A stretch of 64,000 nt of DNA from Alteromonas naphthalenivorans (GTDB lineage Bacteria > Pseudomonadota > Gammaproteobacteria > Enterobacterales > Alteromonadaceae), in the NCBI RefSeq assembly GCF_000213655.1, contig NC_015554.1:2294001-2358000 (forward strand), in the 5' to 3' direction. A program made the translations under genes and the position numbers. The notes under the pieces were generated by a model, which ran no database searches, was not told the origin of the DNA, and was given only the letters and a program-made list of their open reading frames with translations. Shown here piece after piece: positions 18,683 to 28,903 of this stretch (its first letter is position 1; every line of letters begins with the position of its first letter).

Positions 18683-19654
18683 TTATTTAACAAATGGCAC
18701 TGATGATTGACTAAATTCTCCGCTTAAATAATGAATTACCATTTCGCGAACATAATCAGCATCAACACTTGCCACCCAAGAAATTGAGCTCCCCGATTTG
18801 CCGCAGAGGTAAGTATGTCCCGCATTCGGCGTGGTTGTGCTCACTGCAACTTGACCGGTTTCAATACGTAACTTGTCTTCTGGCAACGCTAAGATACAAG
18901 TAGAAAGAATATCCCATAAAAAATACGTAAATTCATAAGACGGAATAGACGTTACCGTAGACGCCCAGAATTGACCAGATAGGTCTGATACTGGCGTATT
19001 TTTTACCGCAAGTTGCCGCAAGAAATCCCAACTAACTGGCAAATCGTTGGTGGCATCTAAAGGCACCAATAGCAAATTTACACCACTATCTACCAATGCT
19101 TTAGTCGCCTTAGGATCCCAATATGCATTCCATTCCGCTGAACCGTCGTGATCATGCATAGCCACATTGCCTTTAACCTTCACCGCTCCACCCATCCACA
19201 CTACCTTTTGTACGTTATCTACCAGGTCTGGACTTTGGGTCAGCGCGGCGGCTAAATTGGTTGCAGGGCCAGTCATTAACACGGTGACAGGCTCAGCAGC
19301 ATGAGCTAATGCATCTTGCATCCATTCATGAGCGGCCTTGGTTTCTACTTTCACTTCATCATGAGACGTACGTAACATTAAAGGTGTAGCATGGCACATT
19401 TTAGGCTGAGCCCGCCATTCAGGCGGAAACGGATTTGGGCCGGCTAACTGCCCTACACTCACGGGAATATGAGTGTTCCCTGTCAATGTTAAAATTTTAC
19501 GAGTGCTAAGCAAAGCATCATCAGGATAACAATCGGCCGGCGTAATGGTGACACCCACCACATCAATATTAGGCAAACGCAGCAAAAGTATTAACGATAA
19601 TAAATCGTCAATACCACCATCGTGGTCAAAAATAACTGGGGTAGTAGAAGACAT
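18683..19654 (-). CDS. Nucleoside hydrolase (IU-NH family)
   Basis: 323 aa. N-terminal metal-binding motif DHDGGIDD (residues about 10-17) and the family blocks VLMTGPATNLAAAL and VWMGGAV are present. It hydrolyses the N-glycosidic bond of nucleosides for purine or pyrimidine salvage; specificity cannot be read. AAGGGA ribosome site. It is the first gene of a likely two-gene unit with the SRPBCC gene, divergent from glgC. Confidence 0.88.
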   Translation of the reverse strand: MSSTTPVIFDHDGGIDDLLSLILLLRLPNIDVVGVTITPADCYPDDALLSTRKILTLTGNTHIPVSVGQLAGPNPFPPEWRAQPKMCHATPLMLRTSHDEVKVETKAAHEWMQDALAHAAEPVTVLMTGPATNLAAALTQSPDLVDNVQKVVWMGGAVKVKGNVAMHDHDGSAEWNAYWDPKATKALVDSGVNLLLVPLDATNDLPVSWDFLRQLAVKNTPVSDLSGQFWASTVTSIPSYEFTYFLWDILSTCILALPEDKLRIETGQVAVSTTTPNAGHTYLCGKSGSSISWVASVDADYVREMVIHYLSGEFSQSSVPFVK

Positions 19655-19876
19655 AAAAAATCCCTTAAGAAAAAAATAACGTTTTTTTTACATAGTTCAG
19701 TAAAACGCCGTGGCTTTATATTTATTCTTGTGTAATATGAAGTTAGGTTATCATAAAACCTAATTTTCAAGGGCAATATTCTACTTACTACGCCCTAGTG
19801 CAATCGGTATGAATTACGGTTTTTACACATTCATCGACACCGCAAAATTGTGTCTTAAAAAATGGAGAACGAGGAC

Positions 19877-21151
19877 ATGGCAGATCAGAGTCCACGCTAT
19901 ATTAGTAATCTGACTCGCGATACCTACGCATTGATTCTGGCCGGCGGCCGAGGGTCACGTTTGCATGAGCTAACAACATGGCGTGCAAAACCTGCTCTCT
20001 ATTTCGGTGGTAAATTTAGAATTATCGACTTTCCCCTTTCCAATTGTATCAACTCAGGTATTAGGCGAGTTGGTGTAGTTACCCAATACAAATCACACTC
20101 CTTGATAAGGCACTTAGTGCGCGGTTGGGGGCACTTCAAGAAGGAACTTGGCGAGTCGGTAGAAATTCTACCCGCTTCTCAACGATTTTCAGATAGCTGG
20201 TACGAAGGTACCGCCGACGCAGTATTCCAAAATATCGACATTATTCGAGACGAACTCCCCAAGTACGTAATGATTTTATCTGGCGACCATATCTATCGCA
20301 TGGATTACGGTACTATGCTAGCTCGTCATGTTGAAAGTGGCGCAAAAATGACCGTGTCATGTATGTCAGTGCCTATCGAAGAAGCTGCCGGTTCATTTGG
20401 TGTTATGTCCGTTGACGAAAACTTCCGTATTAATGGTTTTGCAGAAAAACCTGAGCATCCGGCTCCCCTACCTGGCGATGATACCCGCTGCCTAGCATCA
20501 ATGGGCAACTATGTTTTCGATACTGAGTTTCTTTTCGAACAATTACGAAGAGACGCTGAAACCTCTGGCTCACAGCGTGATTTTGGTAAAGATATTATTC
20601 CGTCGATTATCAAAGATCATCCCGTGTATGCGTTTGAATTTGAAAGCACCGGCGGTGGCGATGCCTATTGGCGCGATGTAGGTACCATTGATTCATTTTG
20701 GGAAGCCAATATGGAAATGGTTGCGCCGGTTCCACAGCTTAATTTGTACGATCAGAAGTGGCCTATCTGGACCTACCAAGAACAATTACCGCCTGCAAAA
20801 TTTGTGTGGGAAGATCACGACAGACGCGGTGAAGCGATTAATTCGGTTGTGTCTGGCGGCTGTATCATTTCTGGTTCAACCCTTCGCGGCACAATTTGCT
20901 TCTCTAACGTAAGAGTGCACTCGTACGGGCTTATAGAAGATGCGGTAATTTTACCTGATGTAGAAATCATGCGTCATTGTAAGCTAAGAAAAGTACTGCT
21001 AGATAGAGGCTGTGTTATTCCAGAGGGCACCGTTATCGGCTACAACCATGACGATGATAGAGCTCGAGGGTTCCGTGTTTCAGAAAAAGGCGTGGTGTTA
21101 GTTACAAGAGAAATGCTAGGCCAACCTGTTGGCGGCCTATCTCCTAACTAA
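19877..21151 (+). CDS. glgC: Glucose-1-phosphate adenylyltransferase
   Basis: 424 aa from ATG 19877, chosen because GAGAACGAGGAC lies six bases upstream; ATG 19862 is the alternative. Nucleotide-binding motif [11 protein letters not shown], then [28 protein letters not shown] and the C-terminal left-handed helix region. It makes ADP-glucose for glycogen synthesis. No other glg genes are adjacent. It ends three bases from the convergent hydrolase gene. Confidence 0.95.
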   Translation: MADQSPRYISNLTRDTYALILAGGRGSRLHELTTWRAKPALYFGGKFRIIDFPLSNCINSGIRRVGVVTQYKSHSLIRHLVRGWGHFKKELGESVEILPASQRFSDSWYEGTADAVFQNIDIIRDELPKYVMILSGDHIYRMDYGTMLARHVESGAKMTVSCMSVPIEEAAGSFGVMSVDENFRINGFAEKPEHPAPLPGDDTRCLASMGNYVFDTEFLFEQLRRDAETSGSQRDFGKDIIPSIIKDHPVYAFEFESTGGGDAYWRDVGTIDSFWEANMEMVAPVPQLNLYDQKWPIWTYQEQLPPAKFVWEDHDRRGEAINSVVSGGCIISGSTLRGTICFSNVRVHSYGLIEDAVILPDVEIMRHCKLRKVLLDRGCVIPEGTVIGYNHDDDRARGFRVSEKGVVLVTREMLGQPVGGLSPN

Positions 21152-21154
21152 AAG

Positions 21155-21958
21155 CTAGTTATTCCATTTTGAAATAGTGGTTGAAATAAGTTCGGCCACT
21201 GCTTCAGGATGTTCTAGCGGAAACATATGCCCACCTTTAAATTCAGTATGGTCAATGTTGTTATGCTGAATTAACCTTTCGTACATAGCCGGCCTACACA
21301 CGGCACCATCTTTAGCCGTTACCAGCAATGCCGGGCACTTCAATTTACCTTTATACTTACCTAAATTGTGCGGTACATTTCGAAATAGCGACGCTTCTAC
21401 CTCGGCTTTAAATGTTAGCGATGTCATCTCACCTTTAGTGTGGGTTACATGCTTTACATAATCACGAATACACCGCTTATCCATATTACGAAACAATGCT
21501 TTTCCTTGAAAATACGCTTCCATATCAATATGAGATGGCCATTGCGTATTTCGAGTTTCAGCTAGCTTTGCTGGGGTTAATTTATTAATTAACGGCGTCC
21601 TCTTTGCAAAGCGAAAAAAGTAACTCATGGGCCCCATCACTAACGGAGGGTCAAGCATGATAAGCCCTCGGAACAAGCTGGGCTCCTCGCAGGCTGCCAT
21701 GTATGAAATCACCGCACCAAAAGAATGCCCTACCGCATAAACACCTCTACTGTCGGTGTTTTCGGCTTTTACGTATTTAATAAGCTCATTAACTTGATTG
21801 CGCCAATTCGCATTTACTGGCAATTGAGGATCGTGACCAAACCGGTCGACATGAAGACGATGAAAGTGCTCAGGTAATGAAGAAAAAAGCGCGTTATAAC
21901 TACCTGCAGGAAATCCATTTGCATGGGCAAAGTGAAAACTTATATCGGTTTTCGACAA
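21155..21958 (-). CDS. Alpha/beta hydrolase
   Basis: 267 aa. Nucleophile elbow GHSFG (about residue 78) and a late His in GGHMFPLEHP, typical of the alpha/beta hydrolase fold. The substrate is not recognisable. TTG start with AAGGAG upstream. Tail-to-tail with glgC, and a short inverted repeat spans the junction. Confidence 0.8.
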   Translation of the reverse strand: MSKTDISFHFAHANGFPAGSYNALFSSLPEHFHRLHVDRFGHDPQLPVNANWRNQVNELIKYVKAENTDSRGVYAVGHSFGAVISYMAACEEPSLFRGLIMLDPPLVMGPMSYFFRFAKRTPLINKLTPAKLAETRNTQWPSHIDMEAYFQGKALFRNMDKRCIRDYVKHVTHTKGEMTSLTFKAEVEASLFRNVPHNLGKYKGKLKCPALLVTAKDGAVCRPAMYERLIQHNNIDHTEFKGGHMFPLEHPEAVAELISTTISKWNN

Positions 21959-22024
21959 TGAAATACTCCTTCACGAAAAGCGGTACTAAAGCTATACGTA
22001 CCGATAGCAAAGCGGGAAAAGTAA

Positions 22025-22042
22025 GGGCTGGTAAACCAGCCC
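22025..22042 (-). terminator. Hairpin downstream of the MFS gene
   Basis: 7-bp GC-rich stem GGGCTGG / CCAGCCC with a 4-base loop. It is followed on the minus strand by a moderately T-rich stretch (TTACTTTTC). Confidence 0.6.
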
Positions 22043-22080
22043 TCAATTAAAACAACATGTTATTTATGAAGAAGATAGTA

Positions 22081-23400
22081 CTACAGCCCTCTCGACTCTG
22101 CCATCTCCCAATCTTTAACAATTTTAGTACTGGTCCATAAGAACACGATAATAGAAAGCGCATAAGGCACAATCAAATACAGTAAAGATTGACGAAGCGC
22201 TTCAACTTCACCCAACGACGGCACTAACGCTTGGCTTATAATACCGGTAATCGTTGGCCCCCCGCCCAATGCAATTATATTCAGCACAAAGAAAAACAAT
22301 GCAGTAGACATAGCGCGAACATTGATAGGTGCAAGGGTTTGCGCCATGGCAAAGCTTGGGCCTAAATAGGAACCACTGGTGAAGAGTAAGAACGTCATTA
22401 AGCCTACTGACAACCATAAGTCGTTAACTTGAAGCGAAAAATACAACGCTGGTACGCCAATGATTAGCGCAATAGCAGGTAGCAACGCATACGCTTTCTT
22501 GTTTTGCTTACCCCATCTATCGGCAATATAACCACCCAGCCATACGCCTATCGCATAAGCAGAGCCATTGATAATACCGAACGCAATAAGCAACTGCGTT
22601 ATATCTAGCCCTGCAAAGGCACGTACATAATAATCGATGATCCATGTTGAAATGGCGTAGTTACCGAACGAACCAAAAGAAATGCCTAACGCCATTCCCC
22701 ACCACGTTGGAATCTTCAATAAAGTTTTGAGTGAAGCTGAAACACTGGGCTTTTCAGCGTCATCGGTTTGTACTGACTCGGTGCGTTTTGGCTCTTTTAC
22801 CGTAAACTTGAGTAGTAGCGCTAGTATTACGCCTGGTAACCCCACACTAATCATTACGGTGCGCCAATCAGCGGAACCGCCTTGTAAGAAGAATGCAGAA
22901 GCAAAGAATGCCAACATCACGCCAAACGGAATACCCAATGAGTACACTGCCAATGCGCCAGCACGTTTTTCTTTAGGAAATAGGTCGGAAATAATACTGT
23001 GTGATGGTGGGCTACCACCTGCTTCACCAATGCCCACACCTATTCTAGCCAGCGCCAGTTGGGTGTAGTTCATGGCAAGCCCAGAAGCAGCGGTAAATCC
23101 ACTCCATAGGGTGAGCGAGATAGCAATGATATTCACGCGACTATAACGATCGGCAAGCCACGCAATAGGAATGCCCACCACGGTATAAAGAATGGCGAAA
23201 TATACCCCCTTTAATAACCCTAACTGCGCGTCATCTAAACCCAAATCAGCTTTAATGAATGGAGAAAGGATACCTATGATCTGTCTATCAATAAAATTAA
23301 ATGCGTAAACCAGCGTTAGTATCACTAACACATAATTTCTGTAGGCGCGGGACGTATCCGCTTTCTCTACTGGTGCCGTTTGAACCTGACTATGGGCCAT
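22081..23400 (-). CDS. MFS transporter, spinster-like subfamily
   Basis: 439 aa, 12 predicted membrane segments. The family opening YAFNFIDRQIIGILSPFIKA, then WLADRYSR and GIGEAGGSPPSHSIISD, matches spinster-type MFS carriers. The substrate is unknown. AAAGGGAATGAT ribosome site. Monocistronic, with a terminator hairpin 40 bp downstream. Confidence 0.85.
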   Translation of the reverse strand: MAHSQVQTAPVEKADTSRAYRNYVLVILTLVYAFNFIDRQIIGILSPFIKADLGLDDAQLGLLKGVYFAILYTVVGIPIAWLADRYSRVNIIAISLTLWSGFTAASGLAMNYTQLALARIGVGIGEAGGSPPSHSIISDLFPKEKRAGALAVYSLGIPFGVMLAFFASAFFLQGGSADWRTVMISVGLPGVILALLLKFTVKEPKRTESVQTDDAEKPSVSASLKTLLKIPTWWGMALGISFGSFGNYAISTWIIDYYVRAFAGLDITQLLIAFGIINGSAYAIGVWLGGYIADRWGKQNKKAYALLPAIALIIGVPALYFSLQVNDLWLSVGLMTFLLFTSGSYLGPSFAMAQTLAPINVRAMSTALFFFVLNIIALGGGPTITGIISQALVPSLGEVEALRQSLLYLIVPYALSIIVFLWTSTKIVKDWEMAESRGL

Positions 23401-23570
23401 ATCATTCCCTTTAAATTCAATGAAAACTCAGTCTACGCGGCAGGTTAAAAGATTGACAACTTATTGTTACTTATTTGTAAATATAAAAAGGAATGTTAGC
23501 CTAGGCTTTCTGTTAGCTTGAGCTTAAGGTAGGATATTGGCACCCTTACTCATCAGACCAGACAAACACC

Positions 23571-24386
23571 ATGACGGTAGACGAGCTTTTAACTCTTTCT
23601 TCATTAGAGGCACTTTCTGAAAATCAGTGGAAAGTAGATAACCTCATTATTCCCAGTAATTGGGCGCAAGGGCGTACAGCATTCGGCGGTATTTCAGCAG
23701 GCATGGCGTACAGCGCTATTCGTCAAAAAGTCAGTGAAGAACGCGTGCTGCGTTCATTTACCACTAACTTTGTAGGTCCACTTTCACCAGATACGCCATT
23801 TTCAATTGAAGTAACCTTGTTGCGTGAGGGCAAAAACGTTTCTCAATATACCGCTCATGCGAAGCAAAACGGAAAAAGCTGTGTGTTCGTGCAAGCCTGC
23901 TTTGGTATTGGCAGAAAATCAGGCATTAAAGTAGAAAACCAAGACACCCATGACATGCCGGTGCCCACCAAAGGCAAGTTCATACCGCAAATTCCAAAGG
24001 TTACCCCTAAGTTTTTGCGTCATTTCGATTTAGCCATCGATAAGGGAGGCATTCCCTTCACCCGCAAAAAGACCAGCGTTTACCACGGGCACATGCGTTT
24101 TAAAAAGCCACCCGCGAAGATCACAGATGCACACATCATTACCATGATTGATGCTTGGCCGCCCACGCTGTTACAAATGATGAAGTTGCCTGCCCCAGCA
24201 AGTACCGTTAGTTGGAATTTAGAATTTATCCACCCGCATAAGCAGGTAGACCCTACAGACTGGTTTGCTTACCAAGCGCATACCCGTCAGGCAGAAGATG
24301 GCTATGGGCATACTGAAGCCACTATTTGGGATAAAGACAACGAAGTTGTTGCCATAAGTCGCCAGACCGTGGCAATTTTTGATTAG
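23571..24386 (+). CDS. TesB-like acyl-CoA thioesterase family protein
   Basis: 271 aa double-hotdog protein. FGGISAGMAYSAI near residue 43 and the C-terminal SWNLEFIHPHKQV..WFAYQAHTRQAEDGYGHTEATIW (in part) match the TesB-like family. It probably hydrolyses acyl-CoA esters. A GACACCCATG core at 23943-23952 lies in the linker and reads Gln-Asp-Thr-His; it may be a decayed family repeat or chance. Confidence 0.78.
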   Translation: MTVDELLTLSSLEALSENQWKVDNLIIPSNWAQGRTAFGGISAGMAYSAIRQKVSEERVLRSFTTNFVGPLSPDTPFSIEVTLLREGKNVSQYTAHAKQNGKSCVFVQACFGIGRKSGIKVENQDTHDMPVPTKGKFIPQIPKVTPKFLRHFDLAIDKGGIPFTRKKTSVYHGHMRFKKPPAKITDAHIITMIDAWPPTLLQMMKLPAPASTVSWNLEFIHPHKQVDPTDWFAYQAHTRQAEDGYGHTEATIWDKDNEVVAISRQTVAIFD

Positions 24387-24443
24387 TTAGAACGTAATTT
24401 TTGAACGAGATGCTTGTCTAGAAAGGCATTAATAGTAGATAGT

Positions 24444-24480
24444 AAAAAGGGGCGTACTGCATAAATGAGTACGCCCTTTT
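24444..24480. terminator. Bidirectional terminator between thioesterase and HDOD genes
   Basis: Stem AAAAGGGGCGTACT / AGTACGCCCTTTT with one bulge and a 9-base loop, A/T runs on both sides, between convergent genes. Confidence 0.85.
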
Positions 24481-24482
24481 CG

Positions 24483-25328
24483 TTAATAAAGCATAAACGC
24501 GTTAGGGTTGAACAGGGAAATAACTGAAATACACTGCAAGTTGGTAATATCCAATGCATCTTCTAAATCGTCGCGATTAAGCGATAGGCTCTCGTGCAAT
24601 TCAGGTTTTAAGTTATTGTAGCTAGGATAAATTTCTGAATTCACGTTATCTAAAGCCAAAACGTATGACAACTGCAAGATTTGCTCTTCCACATCAGAAG
24701 TGGTGTTTTTGTCGCCGTGTATATTTGCAATAGGCTTATAGATTGTTTCAGGGATACCCCACTCTTTGATGATCCCCGCAGACACGTTCGTAAATGTGTA
24801 GCCCAAAACACCAGCTTGTAATTCAGCAGGACTAACTCTTGCGTTGAACGCCTGACAACGTTTCGCGCTATCTGGCAACATGTCTACGACCACCAGCTCA
24901 CCAATATTATGCAGTAAGCCCGCAACAAATAAGCGTTCCGGCTCTCTGATATTTCGCATTTCAGCAAAATACTTTGCTAACAGACCGCAAGAGACACTTT
25001 GCTCCCAAAATTTATCTAAGTCGATAACTTGGCCATCTATTTCTTTGAACGCTTGGCTAACACCAAATGCAAGTGCTAGATCGTACGTAGAGCGCGTACC
25101 CACTACTTGTAGCGCTTTAGTAATAGTATCTATTTTATTTGGAAAACGGTACAAGGCCGAATTCGCCACTCTTAATAGCTGTGTCGCTAACGAAGGGTCA
25201 AAAGAGATGATGTCTGCAATATCGTCAATATTAGATGCTCCATCATCCATGCACGCTTTTAAACGCGTTACCGAGTCGGGCAGCACAAACAACGTACTCG
25301 CGTTACTGATAATATCTTGTAGGGTCAT
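24483..25328 (-). CDS. HDOD-domain protein
   Basis: 281 aa, one HDOD domain over about residues 15-215 (DPSLATQLLRVANSALYRF; FVAGLLHNIGEL). It carries HN in place of a metal-binding HD pair, as is common in HDOD proteins, so it is probably a signalling scaffold and not an enzyme. Monocistronic. Confidence 0.85.
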   Translation of the reverse strand: MTLQDIISNASTLFVLPDSVTRLKACMDDGASNIDDIADIISFDPSLATQLLRVANSALYRFPNKIDTITKALQVVGTRSTYDLALAFGVSQAFKEIDGQVIDLDKFWEQSVSCGLLAKYFAEMRNIREPERLFVAGLLHNIGELVVVDMLPDSAKRCQAFNARVSPAELQAGVLGYTFTNVSAGIIKEWGIPETIYKPIANIHGDKNTTSDVEEQILQLSYVLALDNVNSEIYPSYNNLKPELHESLSLNRDDLEDALDITNLQCISVISLFNPNAFMLY

Positions 25329-25652
25329 TTAGGTGTACGCTCCTGATATAACCTACTCTATTTAGAAGAGGGTATCTCGCAATCAAGTCTTAAAATAAAA
25401 CGGTAACTATAAAACATGATTAGCTTTTTCACTACTAGCTACATTATAGCGCGATTATTTAGCCTAGCTAATTAGAATTCATTATCTTTCGTATAGTATG
25501 CGATAAATTACATTACATTTTATTCAGTCCCAATAGGGGTTCCCCCTTAAAAGCAGAAGGTTTTAAGCACTTTTATTCGCGATAGAGTTTCATTTTCTTT
25601 ATTTCCTGCTGTGCTACTATTTCGCGCTTTACACATTTAAGCACAGGTAATC
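25329..25652. other. Intergenic region between divergent HDOD and glycosyltransferase genes
   Basis: 324 bp, AT-rich, no repeat of the GACACCCA family, no open frame and no operator recognised. It must hold both promoters. Confidence 0.5.
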
Positions 25653-27032
25653 ATGTTACAAGGCATGTCACAAGGCATAATGCAGGTTGTAGTCATTGGC
25701 TACGTGTGGCCTGAACCCAATTCCTCCGCCGCAGGTCAAAATATGCTGGCCTTAATTAATCAGTTTCTAAGCTACGGCCATAACGTTACTTTTATGACCG
25801 CGGCAACAGACAGTATTCATAAAACAGACCTAGATAATATAGGTGTAAGTAGTGAAGCAGTTGCACTTAATTGCAGCAGCTTTAATGAACGAATTGAGAA
25901 ACTGTCGCCTAACGTGGTTATTTTCGACAGATATATGACCGAAGAGCAATTTTCTTGGCGAGTAAAAGACGCCTGTCCTTCTGCTATCCGCATTTTAAAC
26001 ACCGAAGACCTGCACAGTTTACGACAAGCTAGGCACGATGCCGTTAAAGCACACGATAATGCACTGCGGGCATCCAAAGAAACTGCAGCCTCTCCTGTTG
26101 TGGCGCACATTGCCAACGCCGCGAAAGAGGCTGACTACAATACGCCTTTAGCCCAGCGGGAAATTGCTGCTATTTTACGCTGCGACCTTACGTTGGTCAT
26201 TTCTCGCACAGAGTACGCACTGCTTACCGATTATTACCACGTTCCCGCAAAACAGCTTTATTACCATCCGCTTAATCTCGCGACGGTAACTGACAAGGCT
26301 CCAGATTTTGAAAAACGCACCGACATTGTCACTATTGGCAATTTTCGACATGCGCCAAATTGGGATGCCGTCTTGCAGCTAAAGCAAACCGTTTGGCCTG
26401 CTATTAGAAAGGTGCTCCCTCAAGCAAATTTACATATTTATGGGGCCTACCCACCTAAAAAGGCAACGCAATTACATAACCCCAAAACTGGATTTTACGT
26501 AGATGGCTGGGCTGAAAATGCACACGATGTGATTGCTAACGCTAAGCTTCTTATAGCGCCGCTGCGCTTTGGTGCAGGTATTAAAGGCAAAATACTAGAA
26601 GCTATGCGATGTGGTACCCCTACCCTTACAACCTGGGTTGGCGCTGAAGGTATTGCTGAAGAAATGTCCCCCATAACACCATTCGCGGTAAGTTCTTCGT
26701 TGAAGAGTACAGAAGCAACAGAGAATAGTGCTACGCAGCCTGCATGGGGAGGCGCAATTTGCGATACCGCAGAAGACTTCGCGAAGCACGCCGCTAGGCT
26801 TTACAACAGCGAAGAGAGTTGGTCGTTAGCAAGTAAATTAGGGTTAACCTTGTATCACGGTTTTGAAAATGACAGCGAGAGTGAAACCTTGGCAGAACGA
26901 GTTGCCATTATAGCTTCAGATGTAAATGACCATCGCAAGACCTTGTTTTTACAAGGGCTGCTATGGCATCAAACCTTGAATGCGAGTAAATACATGTCGC
27001 AGTGGATTGAAGCTAAAAACCAAAACTTATAG
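25653..27032 (+). CDS. GT4-type glycosyltransferase
   Basis: 459 aa. GT-B fold: N-terminal VIGYVWPEPNSSAAGQNM, C-terminal nucleotide-sugar site with the FGAGIKGKILEAMRCGTP block (about residues 305-325). Acceptor and sugar unknown. Possible starts are 25653, 25665 and 25680; the last has ACAAGG six bases upstream and begins directly at the fold. Stop overlaps the convergent sufE-like gene by six bases. Confidence 0.8.
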   Translation: MLQGMSQGIMQVVVIGYVWPEPNSSAAGQNMLALINQFLSYGHNVTFMTAATDSIHKTDLDNIGVSSEAVALNCSSFNERIEKLSPNVVIFDRYMTEEQFSWRVKDACPSAIRILNTEDLHSLRQARHDAVKAHDNALRASKETAASPVVAHIANAAKEADYNTPLAQREIAAILRCDLTLVISRTEYALLTDYYHVPAKQLYYHPLNLATVTDKAPDFEKRTDIVTIGNFRHAPNWDAVLQLKQTVWPAIRKVLPQANLHIYGAYPPKKATQLHNPKTGFYVDGWAENAHDVIANAKLLIAPLRFGAGIKGKILEAMRCGTPTLTTWVGAEGIAEEMSPITPFAVSSSLKSTEATENSATQPAWGGAICDTAEDFAKHAARLYNSEESWSLASKLGLTLYHGFENDSESETLAERVAIIASDVNDHRKTLFLQGLLWHQTLNASKYMSQWIEAKNQNL

Positions 27033-27431
27033 CGTATTTAAGCGGCGCAATACACTTAAGATACCATTGCCTCTAGATTGGCTTAAATGGCGCTGCAAAT
27101 TACACGCGTTCATGTATTGCTCAAAATCGTACGCCTTTCTTTGTTCATCTGAAAGGCTATTTGCTTTTTCTAGTAGTACCGCCAGTACACCTCGAATAAT
27201 TTTGCTGGGTGAATAGGCTGCAATAACAAGGTCGCTCGAGGGCTGTGAAGGTGTGCACGCTACCCACACTTTACTTTCACAACCCGGTACCAATGAGTCT
27301 TCTGTGCGTGCCGACTCAGGTAAAGTCAACAACTGCTTGCCAGCCAGCATTATGGCGCGAGTGGCGCCATCCCAGCCTTTAGCCGTAGCCACGGTTTGCC
27401 CCAAAGGCAACAATTGGGTAGATTCTGTCAT
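27027..27431 (-). CDS. SufE-family sulfur acceptor
   Basis: 134 aa. Active-site Cys51 in LVPGCESKVWV matches the SufE/CsdE signature. These proteins accept persulfide sulfur from a cysteine desulfurase for Fe-S assembly. No desulfurase is adjacent, so SufE versus CsdE cannot be decided. Confidence 0.82.
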   Translation of the reverse strand: MTESTQLLPLGQTVATAKGWDGATRAIMLAGKQLLTLPESARTEDSLVPGCESKVWVACTPSQPSSDLVIAAYSPSKIIRGVLAVLLEKANSLSDEQRKAYDFEQYMNACNLQRHLSQSRGNGILSVLRRLNTL

Positions 27432-27491
27432 CGTTATGAGGTTACAGCGTGGTTGTTCATATCAACGTTTTCAGAAAACTGAGCCCAACAG

Positions 27492-27896
27492 CTAGGCACT
27501 AGCATCTGCACTAAATTCTGCGCTTAACTCTTCTGCCGTCATCACTAAATTTTCAGCATCGGCAGAGGTAGGAAACATAACCAATTCCACCCCATTTTTA
27601 GTTAAACCAGGTAACCACGTTTCGGTAAACTCATCAAATGGCACTGCCACACATGTACCTGTAATTTGATTTTCGTCCAACCACGCCTGCGCTAAGTTAT
27701 TGTGAGGAAAAACGGGTAGTCGAGTGATGTCGTTGTCTTCCAGCATGACAAAGCCTTCTGTACCTTGGATTAGCCAAATTTCTTTCGCTTTGGGTACGTA
27801 GCTGATCACTAGCATTTGTCGGTCTTCAGCAGACAAATTTTTAGCTTGCGCTAGCACAGTATCATTCAGGGTGGCTGTTACAGTATCTGGAAACAC
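27492..27896 (-). CDS. DUF2750-like protein
   Basis: 134 aa, no signal peptide or membrane segment. The segment LPVFPHNNLAQAWL...VPFDEFTETWLPGL...VELVMFPT matches my memory of the DUF2750 pattern; function unknown. It lies 60 bp upstream of the sufE-like gene on the same strand and is possibly co-transcribed. Confidence 0.65.
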   Translation of the reverse strand: MFPDTVTATLNDTVLAQAKNLSAEDRQMLVISYVPKAKEIWLIQGTEGFVMLEDNDITRLPVFPHNNLAQAWLDENQITGTCVAVPFDEFTETWLPGLTKNGVELVMFPTSADAENLVMTAEELSAEFSADASA

Positions 27897-28176
27897 AAAA
27901 AATTACCTTATATTTAAGAGGCGCCGATAAGAGGCGCTAAGTATACCCTTTGCAAGCTTCTCCGCCAAATAGCAAAGCCTCTTTAATCTTGTAAATTCAA
28001 GTTGAAAACATTCCCTACGGCTAATATTATTGCGAGCAGTTTTGTGTAGTGTTGCCTAAGTCTTAAGCTGAGGGTTCAAAACGCACTCCAAATGCTTCTT
28101 GTATGTTAGCAATCTGCATTTCATGGTAGTACATTACATCTGCCTTTCTTTCAAAAAACGCAAAGCTTAAAACTTC
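27897..28176. other. Divergent intergenic region
   Basis: 280 bp between the DUF2750 gene and the heme-oxygenase-like gene. An imperfect direct repeat (AGAGGCGCC / AGAGGCGCT) lies near 27915. No operator was recognised. Confidence 0.4.
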
Positions 28177-28854
28177 ATGCAGAACTTATTTAGCGACCTA
28201 AAAGCAAAAACTTACAACAAACATGACGAGCTAGAACAAAGCACGCCTTTTGCGCTTTTTCATAATATGGTGGGGTGTAACGACAGTGAAGCTCATGAAG
28301 CTCACCGGGGAAATTACCTTAATGTGCTTTGCGTTATGCGAGAATTCCACCAACGTTGCACGTTAGTCATTAACGATGCGACTGAGAAATACCCTACTCT
28401 TCAGGCTTTAGCAAATCAGTTTGAAACCCAAGCAGTGATAACGGCGCTTAATAACGACTTAGCAGAGCTAAATTCAATCAGCGCACAATGTACTAGTGAA
28501 TTACAAAACGTTGACTTACCTAATTTTGAAACTCCACTTTCTGCTACCATTTCTGCGATGTATGTATGGTTAGGCTCATCGATGGGCGCCAATATTATTA
28601 GCCGTAGGCTTGAAAAGGCGGGGTTCGGTTTTCCTACACATTACTACCAATCCATGGCAAAACAGGCCAAAGCTTGGCCCGAATTTAAGCAAGAAGTAGT
28701 ACGTATATTACCCCTAATAATTGAAGGGCCGGATGTTGAGAACCAAAACAGTGAAACGTTAAGCGTGGCTATTATCAACGATGCGAACCTTTGGTTTGAT
28801 CATCTTATATCGCTAGGAAAAAGTACAAATTTGCCACCACAAACGTTAAGTTAA
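28177..28854 (+). CDS. Heme-oxygenase-like protein
   Basis: 225 aa, all-helical. KHDELEQSTPF near the N-terminus places a His where the proximal heme ligand sits in bacterial heme oxygenases. AMYVWLGSSMGANIISRRL resembles the distal-helix Gly-rich segment. It would open heme to biliverdin. Assignment is by pattern only; no phytochrome or iron-uptake gene is adjacent. Confidence 0.55.
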   Translation: MQNLFSDLKAKTYNKHDELEQSTPFALFHNMVGCNDSEAHEAHRGNYLNVLCVMREFHQRCTLVINDATEKYPTLQALANQFETQAVITALNNDLAELNSISAQCTSELQNVDLPNFETPLSATISAMYVWLGSSMGANIISRRLEKAGFGFPTHYYQSMAKQAKAWPEFKQEVVRILPLIIEGPDVENQNSETLSVAIINDANLWFDHLISLGKSTNLPPQTLS

Positions 28855-28903
28855 ACCCAGCATTCTGTTAATATTCATTAATTCGTTTTTTTAAGAAGTT
28901 CTT

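Noticed and set aside
19547..19557. GACACCCACC inside the nucleoside hydrolase gene
   Set aside because: It encodes the conserved VGVTITP segment and lacks the wider repeat consensus; it is ordinary coding sequence.
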